A stretch of 64,000 bases of DNA, taken from assembly GCF_038725785.1 (NCBI RefSeq), contig NZ_CP109796.1, forward strand, positions 3,410,001 to 3,474,000. Reading direction: 5' to 3'. Shown piece by piece: positions 7,656 through 16,230 of this stretch (the first letter of the stretch is position 1; the number at the start of each line of letters is the position of its first letter). The translations under genes were made by a program, and so were the position numbers. Origin of the DNA: Termitidicoccus mucosus (GTDB lineage Bacteria > Verrucomicrobiota > Verrucomicrobiia > Opitutales > Opitutaceae). The notes under the pieces are model-generated. The model was not told where the DNA came from. It ran no database searches and worked only from the letters and a program-made list of their open reading frames with translations.

Positions 7656-9830
7656 ATGAAATCATGTCTGGGCATGATGTCTCTGTGCACATTTCGCGAA
7701 GGAGCGTTTCTCCTCGTTCTCTCCTGCACCGGCTTGGCTGCGTTTGCGTCTTCCGCTGCATCCGCGTCCGATGCCGCGCCCCTGTCTCTTTCTCCTCTCG
7801 TCGTGACTGCCTACCGGGCGCCGCAATCCGCCGCCGCGCTTCCCTTGTCCGTGGATGTCCTGTCGGCTGACGATCTCCTCGCCTCCCCTTCGTTCGCCAT
7901 CGACGACACGCTGCGCAGCGTTCCCGCCTTCAGCCTCTTTCGGCGGTCGGGCAGCCTCACGGCCAACCCCACCGCCCAAGGCGTTTCGCTCCGCGGGCTC
8001 GGCCCCAGCGGCGCCAGCCGTTCGCTTGTCCTGCTCGACGGCGTCCCGCTTAACGATCCCTTCGGCGGCTGGATCGCGTGGACCAAAATTCCACGCCTTT
8101 CGCTCTCCTCCGTCGAGATCGTGCGCGGTGGCGGTTCCGGCGCCTGGGGCAACGCCGCCCTTGGCGGCACCGTGCAACTCCTCACCAGCCCGCTGCCGGC
8201 GGCTGCATCAGCCGCCGAGGCGCCCGACTCGTCCGCCTCTCGCGCCATGATCGAGGTGACGGGCGGAGACTTTTCGACCCTGGGCGGAGAAGTCCTGTTT
8301 ACCCGGGCGGCGATTGCGGCCGCCGACAGCGGCGGCGCGTCGTTCCTCGCACGCACTTCCCTGTCGCTCTCCGCCGCCGCCTTCACGACCGGCGGTGTTT
8401 ATCTGGTGCGCAATCCGGGAACCATCGACCGGGCCGCCGATCTCGAGTATTGGCGCGCCCAGGCTTCCGTCCGCGCGGCGCTGGCCGGTCCGGTGGACCT
8501 CATTGTCACGGCGCGCGCCTATGCCGAGGATCGCGGCAATGGCACTCCGCTCCAGCGCAACGCCTCGCGCGAGACCTTTGTCGCCGCCACGCTCACCAAC
8601 CGGCCCGCGCCCGTCACCGCCAGCCGGCGGCCCGATTTTAATTTGTCCCTGTATTTCCAAAAACAGTCCTTTAAGAGCTTTTTCTCATCCGTGAATGCCG
8701 ACCGCACGGCCGAAACCCCCGCCAGCGACCAATACGACGTGCCCGCCACCGCCATGGGCGCCGCTTTTACCGCCACGTGGGGCCGGCCAGAGGATACCGC
8801 CCGCTTCACGGCCGGCGCCGATTTTCGCCGGGTGGGGGGAGAGACGCGCGAGGATTATCTCTACTCCGCCGCGATCGACACCTTCACCCGCCGGCGTTTT
8901 GCCGGAGGCGGGCAGGCTTTCGCCGGCGGTTTCGCCCGCTATGAGCACCGCTTTTCTCCGCGCTGGCGCGGCTCGCTCGGAGCACGCGTCGATTACTGGA
9001 CCAACCGCGACGGACATCGCCGCGAATGGGATACCACGACGGCCGCGCCCGGCTTCCTCCGCGATGATCGTTACCCTGCCGCGGACGGCATCGAATTCAG
9101 TCCCGAGGCCGGATTTGTCTGGCAGGCCGCGCCGTGGCTTCGTGCCCGGGGCTCCATCTATCGGGCGTTTCGCGTCCCCACGCTGAACGAATACCACCGC
9201 CCTTTTCGCGTGGGCCCCGTCACCACCGAGGCCAATCCGGAGCTTTCGCCGGAAACGCTTGCCGGCGGCGAACTCGGCCTCGAGCTCGAGCACAGCCGCG
9301 CGGGGGCCTCGCTCACACTTTTTCTCAACCGGCTCGATGATGCCGTCGCCAACGTGACTGTCGCCCCCGATACCCGCCAGCGGCGCAACCTCGACCATGT
9401 CCGGCTGCAAGGACTGGAAGCCTCGGTCCATGCGCGCCCGCATCCTTCAGTGTATTTTAAATTAGGATACATTTTCAGCGACGCCCGCGCGGCCGCTCCC
9501 GGCACCGGGATCGACGCCAAACGCCTCGCCCAGGCGCCCCGGCACACCCTTTCCGTCTCGGCGCGCTGGCATGCCCCCGGCGCCGTCGAGATCAACGCCC
9601 GCGCGCGCTGGACCAGCGAGCAGTACGAGGACGACGAAAACACGCTCCGACTGGCCGCCGCCGCGGTCTTCGATCTCGGCCTCTCACGCCGCTTGGGCCG
9701 CGATTGGGAGATTTTTGCCGCGGTGGAAAACCTCTTCGATGCCGAGGTGCAGACCGGTCGCACCGCCGCCGGGGTGATCAGCATCGGCCCGCCCCGTCAG
9801 ACTCGCGCCGGAGTGCGATGGAACTGGTGA
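7656..9830 (+). CDS. TonB-dependent outer-membrane receptor
   Basis: A 724-residue receptor with an N-terminal signal region (GAFLLVLSCTGLAAFASS). A TonB-box-like segment (SLSPLVVTAY) follows, then a plug domain from about residue 55 to 170 with PTAQGVSLRGLGPSGASRSL, LLDGVPLNDPFGGW and VEIVRGGGSGAWGNAALGGT. A 22-strand-type barrel follows, ending in the aromatic GVRWNW. Length and pattern fit the BtuB/vitamin-siderophore size class rather than the long SusC class; no SusD is nearby. The ligand is unknown. It stands alone between the esterase and the convergent lyase gene. Confidence 0.85.
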   Translation: MKSCLGMMSLCTFREGAFLLVLSCTGLAAFASSAASASDAAPLSLSPLVVTAYRAPQSAAALPLSVDVLSADDLLASPSFAIDDTLRSVPAFSLFRRSGSLTANPTAQGVSLRGLGPSGASRSLVLLDGVPLNDPFGGWIAWTKIPRLSLSSVEIVRGGGSGAWGNAALGGTVQLLTSPLPAAASAAEAPDSSASRAMIEVTGGDFSTLGGEVLFTRAAIAAADSGGASFLARTSLSLSAAAFTTGGVYLVRNPGTIDRAADLEYWRAQASVRAALAGPVDLIVTARAYAEDRGNGTPLQRNASRETFVAATLTNRPAPVTASRRPDFNLSLYFQKQSFKSFFSSVNADRTAETPASDQYDVPATAMGAAFTATWGRPEDTARFTAGADFRRVGGETREDYLYSAAIDTFTRRRFAGGGQAFAGGFARYEHRFSPRWRGSLGARVDYWTNRDGHRREWDTTTAAPGFLRDDRYPAADGIEFSPEAGFVWQAAPWLRARGSIYRAFRVPTLNEYHRPFRVGPVTTEANPELSPETLAGGELGLELEHSRAGASLTLFLNRLDDAVANVTVAPDTRQRRNLDHVRLQGLEASVHARPHPSVYFKLGYIFSDARAAAPGTGIDAKRLAQAPRHTLSVSARWHAPGAVEINARARWTSEQYEDDENTLRLAAAAVFDLGLSRRLGRDWEIFAAVENLFDAEVQTGRTAAGVISIGPPRQTRAGVRWNW

Positions 9831-9890
9831 GCCTTCCATCGATTCATCTCGCCAGGGCATTTAAATTAAACTGTAGCCGTGGCTCGGAAT

Positions 9891-9952
9891 GGAGGGGCGG
9901 CCTCCGTGTCGTCCGCTTCGGCGCAGCGGAACGACACGGAGATCGTACCTCC
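9891..9952. terminator. Large inverted repeat between convergent genes
   Basis: CCTCCGTGTCGTCCGCT at 9901-9917 pairs with 9925-9941 with a single bulged base. It lies between the convergent TonB receptor and heparinase-like genes, where it could end transcription from both sides. It belongs to an interspersed 'ggaggc-cgtgtcgt' repeat family (related arms near 21875 and 47443), so the terminator role is inference. Confidence 0.5.
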
Positions 9953-9982
9953 CAAAAATACGCCGTTGCCGGCCAATGAATC

Positions 9983-12343
9983 CTACTCATGCCGCAATAT
10001 CATCACCCCCGCCGCGGATGGCACGCGCGCCTCGCCGGGCTTTGACTCCACGTCGATGGGTCCGGAGGTTTCCGCCGGGCGCAACACGGAGACAATCGAC
10101 ACGCGTTCGCCCGCCCTGCGCGCGCCTTCGCAGACCGCGGCAAAATGTTCTTTTTGCGGATGGCCGTGCGCGTAGTCGTAGGTTTGGGAGACGATCCGCA
10201 ACGCCTCCGTGCCGGCAAAATCGAAACGCAGCGCCAGCGGCGGCTGCGCGACGATGGTTTTCCTTTTTTGAAACTGCGCGTCGTCGCGCGCCACGACGCA
10301 TGAGGCATCCCGGCTGACGATGGCTTGCGCATGCCAGACCGGACCAAACGCATACACTCCGGCCTCCGTAAACTCAAAGGTGTCCAGCACCACCAGCGCG
10401 CCGTCGGTGTCACGCAACCTGAGTTCGCGCGAATGCCGGATGCGGCGTCCCGACGCGTCGAGCATCTCCCGCGTAAAGCCGCCGCCGGCCACCGACGCGT
10501 CCGGGTTCACCCGGGCCGAAAGCATGCGCGATCCGGCGCGGGCGCGCAGGCCGCCGGCCTTGTTCGGGCCGCCGTTGAACGCCGCGCTCTCGAAACCCAT
10601 CCATTCCACCGCCTGCGGCACGTTGCTCTTCCAGCTCACGAGCAGGTGCGAGAACTCCGACCAGTCCGCAACCCCAAGGTCCGCCGGACCGAGGAAAGCG
10701 CGCTCGCCGGGCTTTTTCGCCGAGTAGCGCTGGCTTCCCGACCAGCCCGGGTGGATGAGTTTCGTGCTCCCATCGGGCCGCACGCCGATGACATCGCGCA
10801 CTTCCAGCACACCCTCGCCGGTGAAGCCCTCCGGGTCGCCCAGCCGGAAAAAAATCCTCCGCATGCGCGCCGGGTCGATGGTGTGGCCGCCCATGTGCGT
10901 GCCCGGCCAGCGGAAGTTCACCAGCCAGCGCGTCCATTCGCCGGGGCGGTGCTGCGACGCGCCGTCGGCCAGCAGTTCATCCGCGGTTTGCGCCGACCAG
11001 ACGCCCTGATGCTGGTTGGCGAAAACCTCCAGCCGCCCAAGCGTGTGCAGCAGCACGTGCGGACCTTTTGTATAAAGCGCGATGCTCCCGCCGTCCGCGT
11101 GGCCGTGATAACCGCCATCGTGCAAATCCACGCAGACATATGCCGCGTCCGGCGACTCGCCGGTGCGCAAATATAATTTGTCATATAGAACATCGCCGTA
11201 GTCCGTCACGCGCGTGGTGAGCACGGAGCGCGGGCGCGGCGGCATCGGCGGCGCGGCGGGCGCGATGATGCGGCAGGCGTCCGCCAGAGCCTCCATCTCG
11301 CCCAGGTCCAATTCGGGATGGCTGGCGAGAAAACGCGCGATGCGCGCGGCGTTGTCCAGAAAATCGGCGCGTTTATAAAATGCGCCGATGCGCTCCGCCG
11401 CATACACCCAGTGCTCCAGGCCGTGCACCCAATAGCAATTCCCGAAGTCCGGCATCGCCCCGTTCGGGGCCACCATGCCGGAAAACCGCGCGAACATCGC
11501 CGCGACCCGCGGGTCGCGCAAATCGCCGAGCCGCCCGAGCGATTCCGCGAGCCTGAACGTCGCGTATATCCAGAGGCCGTTGTAGCCGCGCGCGTCCTCG
11601 ATGGTGTCCCGCGAACGCATCCAATCCACCTCCCAAACGTCGGTTGCGAACGCCCGCCAGGCCGCGGCGCGCGCGTCATCCGGCAGCACGCGCGCGGTCT
11701 CCGCCAAGCCGAGCGCCACGTAGGCGGCGCGGTTGAAACTGCCGCGCTCCGCCTTCAACTCCAGCACGGCCTGAGCTCCGTCGCCGAGCGCGGCGTGCAC
11801 GGTTTGTTTTTCCTCCGCGCCCAGTGCGCGGAGTTTGTCCAGCTCTTCGTAGAGCGCGACACACGTCGCCTGCGAAAACTCGTTCTGGTCCGCCTGCGCC
11901 TTGCGGTCGGTGCGCGCAGCGGTGGCGAAAGCGAGCAGCGCGCGCCGGGCGTTGTTTATATAGCGGTCACGCGCGGCCTTTTCCGCGCCGGGGGCGTCCG
12001 CCGGGATGAGCGACGCGCGGCAGGCCTGCGCGTAAAACAAAAACAACGTGAAGCGCGAGACGGCCTTTTGTTGCGCTTCCACCTTGTCGAGCTGACGCTC
12101 CTGCGCGGCGGAGTTTTTCGCGATGGAGCGCTCCAGCAGGGTCAGGAAAAGCCGCCGCGCCTCGTCGCGCCGCGCATCCGCGCCCGTTTCCGCAATCCAT
12201 GCCGGAGGAAAGGGGAGCCCCAGTTCGGAGGCGGAATCGCGGATGGGGCCGGCATCCGCGGCGTGAATCTTGCCCGCGACTGCAAACAAAAGCGCGGTCT
12301 GGGCTGAAAGCAAAACGCGGACAACATGGCGGAGGCGGGGCAT
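9983..12343 (-). CDS. Secreted heparinase II/III-like polysaccharide lyase
   Basis: A protein of about 786 residues. The start at 12343 gives a signal peptide (MPRLRHVVRVLLSAQTALLF, ending near KIHAADA); an in-frame ATG at 12412 would add 23 residues. The order is an alpha/alpha-toroid (PNGAMPDFGNCYWVHGLEHW is its most typical repeat), then the heparinase-like catalytic region with CVDLHDGGYHGHADGGSIAL and its clustered His/Asp residues, then beta-sandwich segments. The protein differs clearly from the lyase at 1285, so the two probably attack different linkages. The gene is monocistronic and has an operator-like palindrome at 12408-12420, about 65 bases upstream of the start. Substrate unknown. 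Confidence 0.8.
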   Translation of the reverse strand: MPRLRHVVRVLLSAQTALLFAVAGKIHAADAGPIRDSASELGLPFPPAWIAETGADARRDEARRLFLTLLERSIAKNSAAQERQLDKVEAQQKAVSRFTLFLFYAQACRASLIPADAPGAEKAARDRYINNARRALLAFATAARTDRKAQADQNEFSQATCVALYEELDKLRALGAEEKQTVHAALGDGAQAVLELKAERGSFNRAAYVALGLAETARVLPDDARAAAWRAFATDVWEVDWMRSRDTIEDARGYNGLWIYATFRLAESLGRLGDLRDPRVAAMFARFSGMVAPNGAMPDFGNCYWVHGLEHWVYAAERIGAFYKRADFLDNAARIARFLASHPELDLGEMEALADACRIIAPAAPPMPPRPRSVLTTRVTDYGDVLYDKLYLRTGESPDAAYVCVDLHDGGYHGHADGGSIALYTKGPHVLLHTLGRLEVFANQHQGVWSAQTADELLADGASQHRPGEWTRWLVNFRWPGTHMGGHTIDPARMRRIFFRLGDPEGFTGEGVLEVRDVIGVRPDGSTKLIHPGWSGSQRYSAKKPGERAFLGPADLGVADWSEFSHLLVSWKSNVPQAVEWMGFESAAFNGGPNKAGGLRARAGSRMLSARVNPDASVAGGGFTREMLDASGRRIRHSRELRLRDTDGALVVLDTFEFTEAGVYAFGPVWHAQAIVSRDASCVVARDDAQFQKRKTIVAQPPLALRFDFAGTEALRIVSQTYDYAHGHPQKEHFAAVCEGARRAGERVSIVSVLRPAETSGPIDVESKPGEARVPSAAGVMILRHE

Positions 12344-12407
12344 GGGAAAGGTGTTCTTTTGGCGGCCATGCTGGCCGTGCGCCGCGACATCGTCAGCCAG
12401 GAAATTT

Positions 12408-12420
12408 TGCAATCGTTGCA
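12408..12420. promoter_or_regulatory. Operator-like palindrome, LacI type (site 3)
   Basis: TGCAATCGTTGCA, same symmetry and spacing as the sites at 3709 and 15056. It lies just upstream of the second heparinase-like gene on the minus strand. Confidence 0.55.
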
Positions 12421-12450
12421 GGAGCCCTGCCTCAAATCAGCGCGCGAGAA

Positions 12451-12714
12451 AAGGTGGCACAGACATTCCTGTCTGTGCCGGATGGCGTGGCCATCAGCTG
12501 TCAAACAGCAATCTCCAATCCGCCATCCGCAGGGTGCGATTCAAAGTGGTGTCATTCCATCTTTCCTCTTTATTCTTTATCTTTCTCTTTCGTCAGGAAC
12601 GGGCTGGGAGAAAGAGAAAAGATAAAGAATAAAGAGGAAAGATTCCGGCGATGGCACGACTTTGAATTGCACCCCATCGCAAGCTGCACAGACAGGAATG
12701 TCTGTGCCACCTTG
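12451..12714. repeat. Nested inverted repeat (ggcacagacattcc / tttcctctttattc families)
   Basis: Outer arms at 12451-12479 and 12686-12714 each contain their own small palindrome (cagacattcctgtctg). Inner arms at 12561-12591 and 12610-12641 are pyrimidine/purine runs pairing over about 30 bases. The inner family recurs at 14893-15000. The 480-bp gap 12344-12823 holds only this element and the operator-like site. Confidence 0.7.
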
Positions 12715-12823
12715 CCGCCGCGCCTTTGGCGCCGGAATGCACCGCGATATAAACATCCGCAAAAAAGGCACGCCGTATTTCCCGGCGTGCCTTTGCGGGC
12801 AATTGGCTGAATTGTTGAATATG

Positions 12824-13606
12824 TTATTTCCCCAGCAGTTTCTTGATCTCGGGGACCACCGCGTCGGCCCAGCGGGTGTAGCCTTCGGTGTTCAAGTGCA
12901 GAAGGTCGGGCATGATGTCGCGCGAGAGGACGCCGTCCTTGGTCAGGAAGACGCCGCCGATGTCCTTGTAGAAGACTTTCTTTCCGTCGGCGAGCTTGGC
13001 GATGAGGACGTTGGCCTTGGTGTTGTTGACACGCTTCGGGTCATCGGGTTTTTCGCCACGGGGGAAGATGCCGAGGATGAGGACTTTCGCGGCGGGCTTG
13101 CGCTGCTGGATGGCCTTGACGATGGCGTCCACGCCGGCGGCGATGTCGGCGGGCGGGTCCATGCGGGCGCCAGTGTTGTTGGTGCCGATCATCATGACGA
13201 CGAGCTTGGGGTCGGATTTCCCGTCGAAGAGGCCGTTTTCGACGCGCCAGAGGAGGTGCTCGGTGCGGTCGCCGCCGATGCCGGAGGGCTCGGCGCCGAG
13301 CGGGGCGAGCTTGGCGTCCCACACGGCCTTGCCGCCGGTTTTGCTGGGGGTTTTGCGCCCCTCGTTTGTCTCGCCGCAGACCCATTCCCACTGGTGGGTG
13401 ATGGAGTCGCCGAGAAAGAGGATATCGAAACCGCCCTTTTGGGCGCGCTTCTTGAGCATTTCGGCGCGCTCGACGAAGGATTTGACGGGCTTGCCGTCCT
13501 TGTCGGTCTTGATTTGAGGCGTGGCGGCGACGGGCGGCGACGCGAAGGCGAAGGCGGGCGCGAACAGCGCGAAACTGAGGAGCAATGAGGCGAGTTTTTT
13601 ATTCAT
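12824..13606 (-). CDS. Secreted SGNH/GDSL-family esterase
   Basis: A 260-residue protein with a signal peptide (LLLSFALFAPAFAFA). It carries the four SGNH blocks: block I FLGDSITHQW, block II GIGGDRTEHLLWR, block III IGTNN and block V MPDLLHLNTEGY with the Asp-x-x-His pair. It resembles the C-terminal half of the 5024 fusion and PAF-acetylhydrolase-like esterases found in polysaccharide loci, which remove acetyl groups. It is divergent from the LacI regulator at 13839 across a 230-base gap in which I see no clear operator. Confidence 0.85.
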   Translation of the reverse strand: MNKKLASLLLSFALFAPAFAFASPPVAATPQIKTDKDGKPVKSFVERAEMLKKRAQKGGFDILFLGDSITHQWEWVCGETNEGRKTPSKTGGKAVWDAKLAPLGAEPSGIGGDRTEHLLWRVENGLFDGKSDPKLVVMMIGTNNTGARMDPPADIAAGVDAIVKAIQQRKPAAKVLILGIFPRGEKPDDPKRVNNTKANVLIAKLADGKKVFYKDIGGVFLTKDGVLSRDIMPDLLHLNTEGYTRWADAVVPEIKKLLGK

Positions 13607-13838
13607 GGGAGTGAACTTTGATACGGGGCGAAGCGATGCGCCCGCGACCGGCGAAAGTCAATCCATGATGCATCCCGGCCCGGATGAGCTCTCCCCGGTT
13701 TGTCGCCGAAGGAATATCTTTTCAGCCGGTCAGCCGGTTTATAAAAACATGCTGTCGCGATTATATAAGGTTTTTTCCGCGCGCCATCCGGCGCATGCGG
13801 ATTTGACTGGCGCGGCAAAATCGCATCCACATTGGCCC

Positions 13839-14858
13839 ATGCCCCCGTCGCTGAAAAACATCGCCCTGCACACCGGCCTCTCGGTCGCCACGGTGTCGCG
13901 GGCGCTGCGCGGGTCGGACCTGGTCAACGAGGAGACGCGCGCGCTCGTCGAGCAGGCCGCCTCGGAGCTTGGCTACACCCGCCCGCCGCTGGTCGGCGCC
14001 ATCATGTCGAGCCTGCGGCGCTCGGCGCAGCACAGTTACCTCGGCAATCTCGCGCTCATTCACATCGCCTCGCCGGGGCAGTCGGAGTGGATCCCGTTTC
14101 ACAAGGAGTCCATCGAGGGCGCGCAGGCGCGCGCGGCGGAGCTGGGCTTCAAGCTCAGCGTGTTCAAGCACGCGCCGGTGGACAACCGCCACGCCGCGCT
14201 CAACCGCGTGCTGCGCAGCCGCGGCATCACGGGGCTGATTTTCATCAACGCGCAGGCGCGCGCCGATTTTTCGCGTTTCGACTGGTCGCCCTTCGCTGCG
14301 GTGCAGATCGACTATCCCGTCTCCGACCCGGTGCTGCACACCTCGGGCATCGACCACCACCGCACCATCCAGATGGCGCTCACGCGGCTCGCGGGGCTCG
14401 GCTACCGGCGCATCGGCTTTTTCATCGAACGCTACAAGGACCACCGGCTCGCCTACAAATGGTCGGGCGCGTTCGCGGCGTTCCAGCGCGGCATGCCGGA
14501 GTTGAAGCCCATTCCCGAGCTGGAACAGCCGGTGATCGAGAAGGCGGATTTCCTGCGCTGGTTCAAAAAGCACAGGCCGGACGTGCTCGTCGGCCACAAG
14601 ACCGCCGTGATCGACTGGCTGCGCGGCGAGCATGTGCGGGTGCCCGAGGACGCGGGCTTCTTCAATCTGAACTGGAACGAATCCGACATCCCCTGCGCGG
14701 GTCTCGATCTGGAGGCGCGCCTGCAGGGCGCGGTGGCGGTCGAGCATGTCGTCACGCAAATCCACCAGTTCGAGAAAGGAGTGCCCGCGCATCCGAAGAC
14801 GATCTATATCGAGGGCCGCTGGGTGGACGGCCCGACGCTGCTGACGAAGGGGAAATAA
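13839..14858 (+). CDS. LacI-family transcriptional regulator
   Basis: A 339-residue regulator. The start at 13839 gives MPPSLKNIALHTGLSVATVS, the canonical LacI helix-turn-helix, followed by the hinge SELGY. The upstream in-frame extension is not HTH-like and was dropped. The remainder is a periplasmic-binding-protein-like effector domain with NLALIHIASPG, LGYRRIGFFIE and the closing GRWVDGPTLLTKGK. It sits among sugar-catabolic genes and is the best resident candidate to bind the TGCAAC-GTTGCA sites, one of which lies about 200 bases downstream before the GH88 gene. The effector is unknown. Confidence 0.88.
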   Translation: MPPSLKNIALHTGLSVATVSRALRGSDLVNEETRALVEQAASELGYTRPPLVGAIMSSLRRSAQHSYLGNLALIHIASPGQSEWIPFHKESIEGAQARAAELGFKLSVFKHAPVDNRHAALNRVLRSRGITGLIFINAQARADFSRFDWSPFAAVQIDYPVSDPVLHTSGIDHHRTIQMALTRLAGLGYRRIGFFIERYKDHRLAYKWSGAFAAFQRGMPELKPIPELEQPVIEKADFLRWFKKHRPDVLVGHKTAVIDWLRGEHVRVPEDAGFFNLNWNESDIPCAGLDLEARLQGAVAVEHVVTQIHQFEKGVPAHPKTIYIEGRWVDGPTLLTKGK

Positions 14859-14892
14859 ATCTCCCTCGCTCATCATCCCCCATGTTTTTACG

Positions 14893-15000
14893 TTCTTTCC
14901 TCTTTATTCTTTCTCTTTCTTCTTTCTCCCCGTTTTTCACTCCCCGTTTCGATTCCTGACGAAAGAGGAACGAGGAAAGAGAAAGAATAAAGAGGAAAGA
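14893..15000. repeat. Inverted pyrimidine/purine repeat, tttcctctttattc family
   Basis: A second copy of the inner element of 12561-12641: the left arm from 14894 is a C/T run and the right arm at 14961-15000 is its purine complement, with cctgacgaaag near the loop. It lies between the LacI and GH88-like genes. Confidence 0.65.
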
Positions 15001-15052
15001 AAACGGAAGCGGGAACGCGAACGAGTTTGGAAACAGGAAAACCCACCCGCTC

Positions 15053-15071
15053 TTTTGCAACGGTTGCAAAA
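15053..15071. promoter_or_regulatory. Perfect operator palindrome, LacI type (site 4)
   Basis: TTTTGCAAC-G-GTTGCAAAA is a perfect 19-bp palindrome about 100 bases upstream of the GH88-like gene. It is the most symmetric of the four related sites in the window and defines the core TGCAACGGTTGCA. Confidence 0.65.
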
Positions 15072-15171
15072 CACCGCCCGTGACACCCGGCGGGCTTTGC
15101 CGCACTCATGATGCCGTCCAGTTCTCCCCGCTCTCTCAAGCATCTCTTCACGATCCCCGCTCCGGTCCTTC

Positions 15172-16230
15172 ATGCACACTCTCTCCGACACCCGCACCCT
15201 TCTTGCCCAGCTCGCCTCGCGCACCATCGCGCGCGCGTCCGCGAGCGACACGCATCCCGATCTCGCCATCAATTTTTCCACCTGGCAATGGCATCAGGGT
15301 GTCGCGCTTTTCGGGCTGCTCCGCGCCAACGCCGCGCTCGGCGATCCGGCCGTCGCCGCGTTCATCGACGACTGGATACGCGCCCGCCTCGCCGCCGGCG
15401 ACCCGCCCAAGAGCATCAACACCACCGCCCCGCTCCTCACCGTCGCCCACCTGTTCGAGAAAAACCGCGACGCGCGCCTCGGCCGCCTCTGCCAGTCGTT
15501 CGCCGACTGGTGCATGCGCGGCGCGCCCCGCCTGCCCGCCGGCACCTTCGAGCACTCCTGCACCGACAATGTTTACCCGCAGCAAGTCTGGGCCGACACG
15601 CTTTTCATGGGTTGCATTTTCCTCGCGAAATGGGGCCGCATCACCGGCGAGGCCGCGCTCGTGGACGAGGCAGCGCGCCAGTTCACCGACCACTACCAAC
15701 TCCTGCGCGACGCCGCCACCGGCCTGATCTTCCACGGTTACGACGGCAACAAGCGCGCGCACATCGGCACGATCTGGGGACGCGGCAACGGCTGGTTTGC
15801 CATCGCCGCCAACGAAGTCCTCTCGCTCCTCGGCCCCGCGCATCCCGCGCACGCCGCCATCCTCCGCGACCTGCGCGCGCACCTCGCCGGGGCCGCCGCC
15901 GCGCAGGACGCCTCCGGCGCGTGGCACACCGTCATGGACGCGCCCGCCACCTACCTCGAGGCGACGAGCACGGCGGCCTTTGCCTGCGCGCTCACGACCG
16001 CGGCCGCGCACGGCCGCATCGGCGCCGAGCTGTCGGACAACGCCGCCCGCGCAATGGAACGCACCCGCTCGTGGATAAACGACGCGGGGGACCTCACGCA
16101 TGCCTCGGCCGGCACGCCCGTGATGCCCGACACCGCCGGCTACAACGCCATCCCCTTCGCAGTGACCACCTTCTCCCAAGGCCTCGGCATGCTCGCCCTG
16201 GCGAGCGCGATTGAATACTCCGCCCAATGA
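15172..16230 (+). CDS. Glycoside hydrolase family 88/105-like unsaturated glycuronyl hydrolase
   Basis: A 352-residue protein without signal peptide, so cytoplasmic. It has the alpha/alpha-barrel pattern of GH88/GH105 enzymes (YteR/UGL), which hydrate and open the unsaturated uronic acid left by polysaccharide lyases. Typical blocks are the TWQWHQGVALFGLL segment, QQVWADTLFMGCIFLAKWGR, GTIWGRGNGWFAIAANEVL and QDASGAWHTVMDAPATYLEATS. This is the enzyme expected downstream of the heparinase-like lyases. Its stop overlaps the start of the next gene by four bases, showing translational coupling, and it is preceded by the perfect operator palindrome at 15053. Confidence 0.82.
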   Translation: MHTLSDTRTLLAQLASRTIARASASDTHPDLAINFSTWQWHQGVALFGLLRANAALGDPAVAAFIDDWIRARLAAGDPPKSINTTAPLLTVAHLFEKNRDARLGRLCQSFADWCMRGAPRLPAGTFEHSCTDNVYPQQVWADTLFMGCIFLAKWGRITGEAALVDEAARQFTDHYQLLRDAATGLIFHGYDGNKRAHIGTIWGRGNGWFAIAANEVLSLLGPAHPAHAAILRDLRAHLAGAAAAQDASGAWHTVMDAPATYLEATSTAAFACALTTAAAHGRIGAELSDNAARAMERTRSWINDAGDLTHASAGTPVMPDTAGYNAIPFAVTTFSQGLGMLALASAIEYSAQ

